Below are positions 1 to 9,938 of a stretch of 64,000 nt of DNA, piece after piece. Location: positions 1 to 64,000 of the forward strand of contig JASHOC010000050.1 of assembly GCA_030041305.1 (NCBI GenBank), read 5' to 3'. The first letter of the stretch is position 1. Every line of letters starts with the position of its first letter. This DNA is from Acidobacteriaceae bacterium. Its GTDB lineage: Bacteria > Acidobacteriota > Terriglobia > Terriglobales > Acidobacteriaceae. The translations under genes and the position numbers were made by a program. The notes below the pieces were generated by a model. That model had not been told where the DNA came from, did not search any database, and worked only from the letters and a program-made list of their open reading frames with translations.

Positions 1-133
1 GATTTCATTCCAGCCGTTGGCTCCGCTTAGAATCGCGGCGATGGCGATGAGCAGTATCTCTTCCAGAAGGTGCTCCCGCGTCCGCTCCACCCGCGGGTCC
101 TTCAACTCGGCGAAATAGCTCAGGGGACTCTCC

Positions 134-1891
134 ATGTCCCCATCTCATCCCCACTATCTCCCGCTGCATATAGCGTTTAAGATGCGTTTGCCCTGTCAGT
201 CACCTGCCTCAGCTGGTACTTATAGTGGATATATAGCACTGAGAAGCCAGCTCATCGCTTCAAGCCATAGCTCTTTCCGTTGGCGGATTCAGCCGGATGG
301 CAATCCCTTTATGCGGAGAATCGGGAATGGGCGAACTGGCCTATTGCCTCGAGAAGTTAGGAGTTTGGACCTGGAAGGCAAAAGCTCGTATTTGTGCGTC
401 CCGCGCTATGATCCTCTGGTGCGCACTGCTTCTGGCCCAAAGACGTCCGGCAGCCTCCCGGTTGACATAACCCTGCTGCAGCCTGGCCTGCGTTTGGCCG
501 TCGGTCTGTCCGGCGGGGCGGATTCCGTGGCTCTGCTGTGCGTTCTTGTCGAGCGGAAAGCGGAACTGGGCCTGGTGCTTGATGCCGCGCACCTGCACCA
601 CGGCCTGCGCGGGGCGGAGGCGGACGCCGATCTGGCCTTTTGCCGGGAATTGTCGGCCCGGCTGGGCGTGCCACTTCACGAGTTCCACGTCGATACCGCG
701 GCGGAAGCACAGGCCCGTCCCGAAGCCGGCAAGGCCCGCGAAACGTTGGAGGAAGCGGCGCGCCGCCTTCGCTATCAATGGTTTCGCCGGCTCATGACTG
801 AGGCTCAGCTCGACGCGATCGCGACCGCGCACACCCGAGATGACCAGGCCGAAACCGTTCTGGCCAAATTTCTGCGCGGCGCGTGGACCGGGGGCCTTGC
901 CGGCATCCGTCCCGTCCTGGAATTTTCAGAGGGACGCATCCTGCGCCCGCTGCTGGGCGTGACGCGGGCCAAAATCGAGGCTTACCTGGCCTCGCTGGGA
1001 CAAAGCTGGCGGGAGGACTCGTCGAACCGGCATTTGAGCTTTACACGCAACCGCATCCGACACGAGCTGCTGCCTTTGCTCGAAAACTGGAATCCACGGC
1101 TTCGCGAACACCTGGCGCACATGGCGGAGCTGGCGCGCGACGAAGAGGCGTGGTGGCAGTCGGAACTGGCTCGGCTGGCGCCGCAACTGCTCCTTGTTGG
1201 CCGGCCGGTCCGCGGCGGTGGAAGGACGGCGGGCGAAGGCCTGGCCCTCGAAATTACCCGTCTTGAAGCGCTTCCCGCCGCCCTGCAGAGGCGTCTCGTG
1301 CGCCACGCGGCCGAAGAGCTCGGAACGGCCGCCGATTTCGCGGCAGTGGAGACATTCCGCACGCTGGCGCTCACAGGGCGGCCAGGCGAAAGGCGCGAGT
1401 TGGAAAGTGGGCTGTGCGCGGAGCGGACACACCGCGAATTGCGGCTTACCACCGGCCGCGGGTTGGTGATGCGGAGCAAGGGCCGAAACGCCGCCTCGCC
1501 GGAATATGAAATCAGCATTCCCGGCGAAGTCATCGCCCCTGCCTTCGGTCTGCGCCTCAACATCGCGACCGCCGGGGTTGAGACTTCGGACGCGCCGGAT
1601 GAATCCGATCATTGGAAGCCGGGGCGGACGGCCCGATTACGGAACTGGCGCCCCGGCGACCGGGTCCGGCTGCGTTACTCCAGTGGCGTGCACAAGGTCA
1701 AGGAAGTGTTGGAACGCAAGCGGGTTACGGGATCAGGACGCGCGGTTTGGCCGGTGCTGGAGTTCGAGGGCCGGATCATCTGGATGAAAGGAGTCGAGAT
1801 TGAGCTGGAGCCGGGCGTCGCCGTTGTCGCGACCCTTCTCGACGGCGAAGGCGCCACGCCTACCCAGGATGTAATCTCGGGGGAGAGGTGA
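134..1891 (+). CDS. tilS: tRNA(Ile)-lysidine synthase TilS (true start probably downstream of the ORF start)
   Basis: SGGADS P-loop pyrophosphatase motif, HLHHGLRG, TAHTRDDQAET, SFTRNRIRHELLP; C-terminal domain with WRPGDR. Confidence 0.93.
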   Translation: MSPSHPHYLPLHIAFKMRLPCQSPASAGTYSGYIALRSQLIASSHSSFRWRIQPDGNPFMRRIGNGRTGLLPREVRSLDLEGKSSYLCVPRYDPLVRTASGPKTSGSLPVDITLLQPGLRLAVGLSGGADSVALLCVLVERKAELGLVLDAAHLHHGLRGAEADADLAFCRELSARLGVPLHEFHVDTAAEAQARPEAGKARETLEEAARRLRYQWFRRLMTEAQLDAIATAHTRDDQAETVLAKFLRGAWTGGLAGIRPVLEFSEGRILRPLLGVTRAKIEAYLASLGQSWREDSSNRHLSFTRNRIRHELLPLLENWNPRLREHLAHMAELARDEEAWWQSELARLAPQLLLVGRPVRGGGRTAGEGLALEITRLEALPAALQRRLVRHAAEELGTAADFAAVETFRTLALTGRPGERRELESGLCAERTHRELRLTTGRGLVMRSKGRNAASPEYEISIPGEVIAPAFGLRLNIATAGVETSDAPDESDHWKPGRTARLRNWRPGDRVRLRYSSGVHKVKEVLERKRVTGSGRAVWPVLEFEGRIIWMKGVEIELEPGVAVVATLLDGEGATPTQDVISGER

Positions 1892-2117
1892 TTCCCTGGG
1901 GGCCCGGTCCCCTGAAAGTGGGAGTTTTCCGTGAGCCGAGGATTGCGCAGGTCACGGAGATTCAGCCGCTTTGGGAGTAAAATCGGAGTTACCGCTCAAG
2001 CCGGCGGGAGGGGGATTGCGCCCGACGCAGGGGTGTATCTTTCTGTAACTTCGCCGTTGGAGCAGACGTCTAAGGGATGAGGGTGGAGGATCGGCCCATC
2101 TTCGCCGGGAAGAGGTA

Positions 2118-4037
2118 GTGGTGAATTCGAGCGTCAAAACCATCATGTTCTGGGTGTTTATCCTCATCTGCCTCATGTTGCTGTGGGGCGTGGTAGAGAG
2201 AGGCGCGAACATGGGCAAGAACCCGGAGGTTCCATACTCCGGGCTCTTCGAGAAGGTGCAGAGCGGCCAGGTCCTCGACGCGACCATTCAGGGCGATGAA
2301 CTTCGTGGACATTTGAAGGCGTCGCCCAAAGAAGAATTTCACACCACGATCCCCAGTAGCTACGAAGACCTCGAAAAGGCGTTGCTCGACGCCAAGGTCA
2401 ACTTCTCCATCAAGGAACCGCAAAGCAACATCCTTCTCCCCCTGCTGTTCAACGTCGGCCCCTTTGTTCTCCTTGGCGCCATCTGGTTCTTCATGCTGCG
2501 GCAAATGCAGTCGGGGGGTAACAAAGCGCTTTCGTTTGGCAAGAGTCGCGCCCGACTCCTGTCGATGCAGCAGAAGAAGGTCACGTTCAAAGACGTGGCG
2601 GGTGTGGATGAAGCCAAAGAAGAGCTAAAGGAAATCATCGAGTATTTGCGCGAGCCGCAAAAATTCCAGAAGCTGGGTGGGCGCATTCCCAAGGGCGTGC
2701 TGCTGGTGGGACCTCCGGGAACCGGCAAAACCCTGCTGGCGCGCGCGGTGGCCGGCGAGGCGAACGTTCCTTTCTTCTCGATTTCCGGTTCTGACTTTGT
2801 GGAGATGTTCGTGGGCGTGGGCGCGAGCCGTGTTCGCGATCTCTTCGAACAGGGCAAAAAGAATGCGCCCTGCATCATCTTCATCGATGAAATCGATGCT
2901 GTAGGCCGTCACCGCGGCGCCGGCCTGGGCGGCGGACACGACGAGCGCGAGCAAACGCTCAACCAACTGCTCGTGGAAATGGATGGTTTCGAATCGAACG
3001 ATGGGGTGATTCTGGTGGCCGCCACCAACCGGCCGGACGTCCTGGATCCCGCTCTGCTGCGCCCGGGCCGCTTTGACCGGCGCGTGGTGGTGGGACTCCC
3101 GGACGTGCGCGGACGCGAGGAAGTCCTGCGCGTCCACGTAAAGAAGGTGCCCATCGCCGACGACGTCAACCTGAATGTGCTGGCCCGCGGAACGCCGGGC
3201 TTCAGCGGCGCCGATCTGGCCAATATGGTCAATGAAGCCGCGCTGAACGCCGCCCGGGCCAATCGCAAACAGGTCACAATGTACGACTGCGAGTTGGCCA
3301 AGGACAAGGTTCTGATGGGCGCCGAGCGCAAGTCCATGCTGCTCACGGACGAGGAAAAACGCGTGACCGCTTATCACGAGGCCGGACACGCGCTGGTCTC
3401 ATTCCTGCGTGAACACTCCGACCCGATTCACAAGGTCACCATCATCCCGCGCGGCATGGCGCTGGGCGTTACCGTTTATCTGCCCGACGACCGACACAAC
3501 TACACGCGCGAATATCTCGAGACCCGTCTGGCCACGGCTTACGGAGGACGGGTCGCCGAAGAGATTTTCCTGCAGCAAATGTCCACCGGCGCGGGCAGCG
3601 ACATCGAAAGCGCCACCGACCTGGCCCGGCGCATGGTGTGCGAGTACGGAATGAGCCGGTTGGGCCCGCTGACTTTCGGCAAAAAGGAAGAGCAGATCTT
3701 CCTGGGCCGCGAAATCGCCCAGCACCGCGACTTCAGTGAGGAAACGGCGCGGCAGATCGATTTGGAAGTGCGCCGTCTCATCGACGAAGCCTATCAATCG
3801 GCGCACTCGATTCTCGAGTCGCACCAGGACGCAATGCATCGCGTTGCAGCGGCGCTGCTGGAGCGGGAAACGATCGATGCCGAAGAGGTGAAGTTGCTCA
3901 TCGAGGGCAGGGAACTGCCTCCGATGCGCTCGGTGTTGGCTTCACCCAGCGACACCAGCGGCACTCCGCAGCAGGTTCTCAAACCCGAAAGCCGGGGTGG
4001 GAGTGGACTTCCGGAGGGTTCGCCATCTCCGGCGTAA
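2118..4037 (+). CDS. ftsH: ATP-dependent zinc metalloprotease FtsH
   Basis: Walker [12 protein letters not shown] region, HEAGH zinc motif, two N-terminal hydrophobic segments; GTG start. Confidence 0.97.
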   Translation: MVNSSVKTIMFWVFILICLMLLWGVVERGANMGKNPEVPYSGLFEKVQSGQVLDATIQGDELRGHLKASPKEEFHTTIPSSYEDLEKALLDAKVNFSIKEPQSNILLPLLFNVGPFVLLGAIWFFMLRQMQSGGNKALSFGKSRARLLSMQQKKVTFKDVAGVDEAKEELKEIIEYLREPQKFQKLGGRIPKGVLLVGPPGTGKTLLARAVAGEANVPFFSISGSDFVEMFVGVGASRVRDLFEQGKKNAPCIIFIDEIDAVGRHRGAGLGGGHDEREQTLNQLLVEMDGFESNDGVILVAATNRPDVLDPALLRPGRFDRRVVVGLPDVRGREEVLRVHVKKVPIADDVNLNVLARGTPGFSGADLANMVNEAALNAARANRKQVTMYDCELAKDKVLMGAERKSMLLTDEEKRVTAYHEAGHALVSFLREHSDPIHKVTIIPRGMALGVTVYLPDDRHNYTREYLETRLATAYGGRVAEEIFLQQMSTGAGSDIESATDLARRMVCEYGMSRLGPLTFGKKEEQIFLGREIAQHRDFSEETARQIDLEVRRLIDEAYQSAHSILESHQDAMHRVAAALLERETIDAEEVKLLIEGRELPPMRSVLASPSDTSGTPQQVLKPESRGGSGLPEGSPSPA

Positions 4038-4078
4038 CCGGCGGCAGAGAAAATTCGACCCTGGCGGAAGGTCAAGGA

Positions 4079-4104
4079 GGGCTGCTCCCAGGAGCGGCCC
4101 TTTT
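4079..4104 (+). terminator. Rho-independent terminator candidate after ftsH
   Basis: GGGCTGCTCC-ca-GGAGCGGCCC hairpin (one mismatch) followed by TTTT. Confidence 0.6.
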
Positions 4105-4410
4105 CGCAGGCCCCAATGTCATCAGGGGACCGCTGCCGGGCTGCCGGGATTGCCTTTGAACCCCGATCATTTGGTTTCGTGCCCAACCAACCGTCGAGTG
4201 TCCGGGGTAATCTGAAGAAGATGGCCGAAGTTCGCTGTGGCGAAGGCCTAGGGCGTGTTGGCGCTGCAGTCCGAGCCAAGGTTCATTGAGGAGGTTTGGC
4301 GTTTCAGCGGGATTTTGGGGCGCTTTTCCGGGATTGATAGTAACTCTTTCGGTTCCTTTCTCAATTGATCGGTAATTTTCGCGATCTTAACCCCGCTTTC
4401 ACGGTCGCTC

Positions 4411-5619
4411 ATGGATACTATCCGCAGCAATCCGGAAAACTGGAGACAGGGGGGACCGGGTATGCCAAGTTCAACCATCTCATACATGTGGCGCGACAGA
4501 AACGCAGCCAGAGGTTTTCGGACCGGGGTTTCGTTGCACAGCCACACCAACCAATCCCAGGAAACCCTGGATTTTCTGGCCAACTTCGGCAATCAGTTTC
4601 CCATTTTGCGGCCAGTGCTCGCCCGTTACGAGCGCCGCGCCGAGCAGATCCATGGAATCGCGATCAACTACGCCGCCAGCTATTGGACCCCACCTATGAC
4701 CCCAAAGCTGGCCTTCGACCTGGAGATGCGCCAGATCGAAAAGCTGGACGTGGCGCCCATGGTTTCCCTCACCGATCACGACAATATCAACGCTCCCATG
4801 CTGTTGCGGACTGTCCCCAGCGCGCGGCAGATTCCCGTCTCGGTGGAGTGGAGTGCGCCTTATGGCGGAGTGCAGTCCTTTCATCTTGGCATCCACAACC
4901 TGCCCAGCGCCAAGGCGGCCGGGTGGATGGCGACCCTGAAGGAGTTCACCGCGCAACCGAGCGATGCACGCCTCACTGAGATTCTCGCCGCACTCCACCT
5001 CGAGCCGAACGTGCTGGTGGTCTTCAACCACCCCATGTGGGACCTTTACCTGATCGGCAAAGAAAAGCACGAATTCCTGGTGAACGAGTTCCTGCAAAAG
5101 AACGGCGCCTACCTGCACGCCTTGGAATTGAATGGGCTGCGCAACTGGGACGAGAACCGCGGGGTGCGCCGGCTCGCCGAGAAGTGGAACATGCTGCTGA
5201 TCTCCGGCGGCGATCGCCACGGCGTGGAGCCCAACGCGACGGTGAACCTGACCAACGCCTCCACTTTTACCGAGTTTATCCACGAAATCCGCCGCAACCG
5301 CAAGAGCAATGTTTTGTTTCTGCCCCAGTACGCCGAACCGTGGAAGCACCGCATTCTGCAATCGACCGTGGATGCGGTTCGCCATTACCCTGAATTCCCG
5401 CCGGGTTCCCGCACCTGGGACGAGCGCGTTTTTCATCCCGACGCCAACGGAGTCATCCGGCCGGTCTGCGAAATCTGGCCCAAAGGATCGGCGCCGAAAG
5501 CGCTTGCCGGCGTGATCGGGTTGGTGCAATTGATGAGCCGGGGCTTGGTCGCCGGCAGCCTGCGCATGGCGTGGAGCGAATCGCACCAATTGCGACTGGC
5601 CCTCGGCGAGTTTGAGTAG
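4411..5619 (+). CDS. PHP-superfamily-like hypothetical protein
   Basis: 402 aa ORF with 'SLHSHTNQS', 'SLTDHDN', 'VVFNHPMWD', 'ISGGDRHG' His/Asp clusters resembling PHP metallo-domains. Confidence 0.65.
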   Translation: MDTIRSNPENWRQGGPGMPSSTISYMWRDRNAARGFRTGVSLHSHTNQSQETLDFLANFGNQFPILRPVLARYERRAEQIHGIAINYAASYWTPPMTPKLAFDLEMRQIEKLDVAPMVSLTDHDNINAPMLLRTVPSARQIPVSVEWSAPYGGVQSFHLGIHNLPSAKAAGWMATLKEFTAQPSDARLTEILAALHLEPNVLVVFNHPMWDLYLIGKEKHEFLVNEFLQKNGAYLHALELNGLRNWDENRGVRRLAEKWNMLLISGGDRHGVEPNATVNLTNASTFTEFIHEIRRNRKSNVLFLPQYAEPWKHRILQSTVDAVRHYPEFPPGSRTWDERVFHPDANGVIRPVCEIWPKGSAPKALAGVIGLVQLMSRGLVAGSLRMAWSESHQLRLALGEFE

Positions 5620-5708
5620 CGATTGGGCTCAGCGGGGTGGGAGGCGTTGGCGGAGTCAACGTTGGTGGCGAGGTTTGCAGGATTGGCGGGACCGGCTCTG
5701 CTTATCGG

Positions 5709-6914
5709 ATGATGGCTCAACCGCGCGTCGCGTATTTTCCCGATTCTTTTCATGAAGTCAACGGGGTGGCGCATACCAGCCGCTACTTCGAGGCTTTCGC
5801 GCGACGGCGAGACCTTCCTTTCTTGTGCGTCCGCGCCGGAGACCGCGCCCAGGCGTTTCGCGAAGAAGGCAGTGTTTGGACTCTGGAGTTGCCTCGCGGC
5901 ATCCTTTCGTTCGCGCTCGAAAAGGACCTTCGCTTTGACCCCGTCTTCATGCGCCACACGCCGTTGATTGGCGAAACCCTGGGGCGGTTCCGGCCCGATC
6001 TGATTCATATCACCGGTCCGAGTGAAATTGGCATTCTGGGCGCCGGGCTGGCGCACTATCTTGGCTTGCCGTTGGCGGCCAGTTGGCACACCAACGTCCA
6101 TGAGTACGCCGCGCGGCGCGCGAACCGGCTCGTGAGCAGGTTTTCCGCCCGCCACTCCGCCGCAGCGAGCCAGAAGATTGAAAGCCTGGCGATGGCCGCC
6201 GTGGCCAGCTTCTATTCCCGCGCACGAGTGCTTTTCGCGCCCAACCCGGAGCTGTGCGCGCAACTTGCCGAAGCCACGCGCCGGCCCTGTCACCGGATGA
6301 CGCGCGGGGTCGATGCGGAGATCTTCCATCCGGCGATGCGCAACCGCACCCCCGGAGACCGCATTCCTGTGCTGGGCTATGTCGGCCGGCTCTCGGTGGA
6401 GAAGAATATCGCCTTGCTGGTAAATATGCAGGACGACCTGGAGCGAATGGGGATAGACGCATTCCGGTTTCTCGTTGTCGGCCACGGCGGTGACGAGAGT
6501 TGGCTGCGCGAGAGGCTGCACCGGGCAGAGTTCACCGGCGTATTGCGCGGAGAGGCGCTTGCCGCCGCGTACGCCAATATGGATCTGTTCGTCTTCCCCT
6601 CGCACACCGACACCTTTGGCAACGTAGTGCTTGAGGCGCTAGCCAGCGGCGTACCGGCCATCGTGACACCCCACGGCGGCCCGCGCATGATTGTGCGCGA
6701 CGGAGAGACGGGGCGCATTGTGCCCGACGGGGATTTTGCCCCAGCGATCGCGGAAATTCTTGCGGACCCCGGGCGGCACGCGGCCATGCGCCAGGCGGCG
6801 AGAGCGTACGCGCTGACGGCCAGTTGGGACTCGGTGTTTGAAAGCGTTTACGCGGCCTACGCGTCGATTCTTCCCGCTGCCGCCAGTCACGTTCCTGCAA
6901 TTTACCCGGCTTGA
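5709..6914 (+). CDS. Glycosyltransferase family 4 (MgtA/PimB-like)
   Basis: N-terminal FPDSFHEVNGVA, C-terminal GYVGRLSVEKN, FVFPSHTDTFGNVVLEALASGVPAIVTPHGGP. Confidence 0.85.
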   Translation: MMAQPRVAYFPDSFHEVNGVAHTSRYFEAFARRRDLPFLCVRAGDRAQAFREEGSVWTLELPRGILSFALEKDLRFDPVFMRHTPLIGETLGRFRPDLIHITGPSEIGILGAGLAHYLGLPLAASWHTNVHEYAARRANRLVSRFSARHSAAASQKIESLAMAAVASFYSRARVLFAPNPELCAQLAEATRRPCHRMTRGVDAEIFHPAMRNRTPGDRIPVLGYVGRLSVEKNIALLVNMQDDLERMGIDAFRFLVVGHGGDESWLRERLHRAEFTGVLRGEALAAAYANMDLFVFPSHTDTFGNVVLEALASGVPAIVTPHGGPRMIVRDGETGRIVPDGDFAPAIAEILADPGRHAAMRQAARAYALTASWDSVFESVYAAYASILPAAASHVPAIYPA

Positions 6915-6992
6915 CAATCCTTGCGCTCCTCTTTAGCTTCGGATCATCGCTTTTCCCGCACTTATTGCCCCTTCCTCGCAAACGAGGCCCTT

Positions 6993-7573
6993 ATGCTCAA
7001 GCGGTTTTTGCTCTTCAAGGCCGTCCCCGTGCGCCCCGACTGCGCTTTATTGGCTCTTCGACTGATTGCAGGGATTTCCCTTTTCCTAACCCGGCGTAGC
7101 CGGAACCAAAACCTGGCATTTTCCCGAAAGTTGGAGCCTTTGAAAAAATGCCGAAATCCCGCATGAATACTGACCGAAACGTACATCGCCAGAAATATTC
7201 TGCGCAAAATGTGCAGGATTCAAATGGATAGGTACTAAGGCATGGCATGGAAAAGCTTTTCCACTTTCACGCGATGGCGGCGCATTTTCCCAATCCGCTG
7301 CACATCGGGCCAGTGCCCAGCCTGCTGTTTGCGACCCTGTCGGACGGCATCTGCTCTCTGCTCCTCGCGCTGGGCCTCTTCACGCGATGGGCCGCGCTCA
7401 TCGTCTTCGTCAACACCGGTGTCGTCTTGGTTTTTGTGCTTCACTTGCGCGTCTTTGGCCGGCAGGGTGGAGGAGGTGAGCTGGTCATCCTTTTCATGGC
7501 CGCATCGCTGACCCTGTTTCTGGCCGGGGCGGGGCGATACAGCATCGACGCTGTTCTCGAAAAGAAAAAGTAA
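6993..7573 (+). pseudogene. DoxX-family membrane protein, interrupted by a small insertion
   Basis: MLKRFLLFKAVPVRPDCALLALRLIAGISLFL (from 6993) and RHGMEKLFHFHAMAAHFPNPLHIGPVPSLLFATLSDG... (7238-7573) are two halves of one DoxX-like protein separated by about 149 bp. Confidence 0.75.
7090..7234. mobile_element. MITE-like non-autonomous insertion within the doxX-like gene
   Basis: CTAA at 7086-7089 and at 7235-7238 flank the segment; removing 149 bp restores an in-frame LFL-RHGMEKLF. Internal hairpins: CCGGC-GTA-GCCGG, GGCATTTT/AAAATGCC, CTGCGCA/TGTGCAG. Confidence 0.6.
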
Positions 7574-7578
7574 TGCGC

Positions 7579-8202
7579 CTACCGAGTTCCCGGCGCGCGA
7601 GCAGCCGGTGAAATGGGCAAGCCACTTCGCAGGTCGAGCGCGAATGGTGTTTCTTTGTCGGTTCGCATCTCCCAGCCGGTTCCGTGCAAAGTGCTTCTCT
7701 CGATGCCGGTTATCGTCACGCCCTCATCGGAAAGCTTTGCGGATTCCCAGGCTTGGCCGGCCGTTCCCCAAGCCAGAATGGATCGATGGCCCACGAACAG
7801 TAACAGGCGCTCGGCAACCGCGGGGAGCACTTCCAACACGGGCCGGTAAGGAAGCATCGTGAACCGTTCCGGCGCGGTGGTGTCGATGAGGTACGCGTAC
7901 CCTCCCGAAACCGCGCAGATTTCGTCCGGGTTGGGAGTCGACCAAACCCCGGTGGGCGCAACCGGATCGCGGAAGCCGAGCGCACAAGTGGCGAGAAATT
8001 GCTGCGCGCCCGGCGAATGCTCCGGGCAATGTTCCTGGTTCGGTGCATCAGGCCGGATCAGCACCTCCAGCGCGCCGCGTTCGACCTCTTCGGCCTGGCG
8101 CGGATAGACAAAACGCCACGCCGGCAGAATCGCGGGCCGCGCAGCGAGGATTTCCGCTTGCCAGCGGCAGGGAAAGCTCAGGTCCACAACCGGCCTGCTC
8201 AC
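7579..8202 (-). CDS. Hypothetical protein (207 aa)
   Basis: Full-length ORF, start overlaps the stop of the upstream phosphatase-like gene by 4 nt. Confidence 0.6.
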   Translation of the reverse strand: MSRPVVDLSFPCRWQAEILAARPAILPAWRFVYPRQAEEVERGALEVLIRPDAPNQEHCPEHSPGAQQFLATCALGFRDPVAPTGVWSTPNPDEICAVSGGYAYLIDTTAPERFTMLPYRPVLEVLPAVAERLLLFVGHRSILAWGTAGQAWESAKLSDEGVTITGIERSTLHGTGWEMRTDKETPFALDLRSGLPISPAARAPGTR

Positions 8203-8687
8203 GGCTCCGCCTTATAGTCCATGATCCAGCGGTGCTGCTCCACGGTGTCGGGAACCGTGCAGCCGCGCGCCCGAGTAATGGCGGCGATAGCTGCTGCCGG
8301 CGCCCAGCCCAGCTGGACAAGCGTACAAGCGGCGGTGATCGGCGCCCGGCCGATGCAGCCCCGGCAATGAAAGCCGATGCGTTCGCCGGCGCGCAGCCTC
8401 TCCGCTAGACGGGCCACGAAGCTTCTGAAGCTGGCGGTATCCCGGGGAACGCTGGCGTCGCGGATCGGGTATCCGAGAAAACGCATGCCGGCGAGTTCGG
8501 CGAGCGGTCCTTCGTCCGCGAGCCCCATCCACGCCGCTTCGTTGGGTTCGAGGAGCGAGACCAGCGTATCGACGCCGCTTTGGCGGATAATGCGCATTTC
8601 GTCCGCGAGCTGATTGTCGGCGCGCGGACAAAGGACGATGGCCAAAGCCACCGGAGGATTTCCCTGGACCCAGAAGACTTGCATCAC
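8199..8687 (-). CDS. Protein tyrosine/dual-specificity phosphatase-like protein
   Basis: CX5R signature HCRGCIGR in GFHCRGCIGRAPITAACTLVQLG. Confidence 0.7.
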   Translation of the reverse strand: MMQVFWVQGNPPVALAIVLCPRADNQLADEMRIIRQSGVDTLVSLLEPNEAAWMGLADEGPLAELAGMRFLGYPIRDASVPRDTASFRSFVARLAERLRAGERIGFHCRGCIGRAPITAACTLVQLGWAPAAAIAAITRARGCTVPDTVEQHRWIMDYKAEP

Positions 8688-8807
8688 CGCTATCGATGAT
8701 AGCTGGTAAGAGCGCGCTTACACCCTCCCACGAAAGTTGCGCGATGCGCAAAGGTGCTCGCTCCCTTTACCGGTTTGATTCTATCCGCGAACCGCGCATC
8801 GGCGTCA

Positions 8808-9902
8808 TCAGGAGCTCTTGGGCTGAGGCGGTAAGGCGATTTGGCGGATATCCGCAGGCGGATCGCCCAGCGGCGTATCTCCGGCAGCGAGGGTGATGTT
8901 TTGATAGGTCGCTTTGCCCGTGGCAGGTTGAAATGCCGTTGTGGCGAGATAGACGGGCGCTGCCTTGTCGTCGACGATCGCGACGTACAGCGGACTTGCA
9001 GCGGAAGCCGCCTGGCCGGCGACCGGGGCGTAATTGATGAGAAAGTAGCCGGTGTCGTCGGTATATGCGAACCCATACTGCGCCTGGTATGCCTTTTGGC
9101 TGTTCACCAGGTAAACCGTGAACTTGGCAGATGGCTCCAACTGCGCGTCGTAAACCCGGCCGTGGAGCGCCCAGCCGCCCGTAGCCACGGTCGGCGCCGA
9201 GGTGGCGGCTTGTTGACTGGCGACGGCGATGCGGGAGACGGCAGCCGACTGGGCCGTGACCGCCGCTTCGGCGGCCACGGTCCTCGAATCGGTGGCGCCG
9301 TATTTGGCATTGAGCGCTGCGGCCGTACGCGTGAGCTGGGAAAGGCGCGCCTGATGCACCAGCTTCAGATTCTGCACCGTGCCGGCGGCGGAGCTGTCGG
9401 CGGCGGCAAGGGTCTTGTTGAGCGCCGCGGTGATTTTGTCCGTGGGCGACGTAGTAGTCGCAGCCGGCGGGGCCGGTGCGGAGGGTGTTCCCGATCCGGC
9501 AGGTGCGCTCGGAGCGGATGGTGCGCTTGGAGCAGATGGTGCGCTTGGAGCAGATGGTGCGCTTGACGCAGATGTTGTGCCCGACGCAGATGGTGCGCCC
9601 GACGCAGACGGTGCGCCTGGGGCAGATGGTGCGCTTGTGGCGGAGGGTGTGCCCGGAGCGGCCGGTGCGGTCGAGGCGGGAGGTTTGTCCGGGGCAAGGG
9701 GCGCCGCAGGGGCAGCAGGAGCGGCTGGGGTAGCCGATGTGGCCGGCGCGGTTGGCGGGGCTGGTGCAGACGGCTTGTCCGGCGCCGCTGCCGTGGCCGA
9801 GGCAGGCGATTTCGCTGGTGCTGCCGGTGTTCCCGATTGAGCTGCGGAGGCAGCGGCTGGCGTGGCCGGCTTGTCTGGCGTGGATCCCGGTGGTGTGCTC
9901 AT
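8808..9902 (-). CDS. Ala/Pro/Ser-rich protein with C-terminal carboxypeptidase-regulatory/CnaB-like domain; possible CIS surface or fibre component
   Basis: Low-complexity SAPSAP repeats, helical middle, C-terminal 'GGWALHGRVYDAQLEPSAKFTVYLVNS...DDTGYFLINY'. Confidence 0.6.
   Translation of the reverse strand: MSTPPGSTPDKPATPAAASAAQSGTPAAPAKSPASATAAAPDKPSAPAPPTAPATSATPAAPAAPAAPLAPDKPPASTAPAAPGTPSATSAPSAPGAPSASGAPSASGTTSASSAPSAPSAPSAPSAPSAPSAPAGSGTPSAPAPPAATTTSPTDKITAALNKTLAAADSSAAGTVQNLKLVHQARLSQLTRTAAALNAKYGATDSRTVAAEAAVTAQSAAVSRIAVASQQAATSAPTVATGGWALHGRVYDAQLEPSAKFTVYLVNSQKAYQAQYGFAYTDDTGYFLINYAPVAGQAASAASPLYVAIVDDKAAPVYLATTAFQPATGKATYQNITLAAGDTPLGDPPADIRQIALPPQPKSS
9503..9682. repeat. 18-bp minisatellite (about 10 units) in the Ala/Pro/Ser-rich gene
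   Basis: Units such as GTGCGCTTGGAGCAGATG repeat in register, two of them identical, the rest diverged. Confidence 0.85.
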
Positions 9903-9938
9903 TTTGGCCGTCCTTTCCCGGTGAATCGACTTCCGCGT

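Noticed and set aside
5637-5708. Extended N-terminus of the glycosyltransferase
   Set aside because: Gly-rich leader is not glycosyltransferase-like; MMAQPRVAYFPDSFHEVNG at 5709 is the natural start
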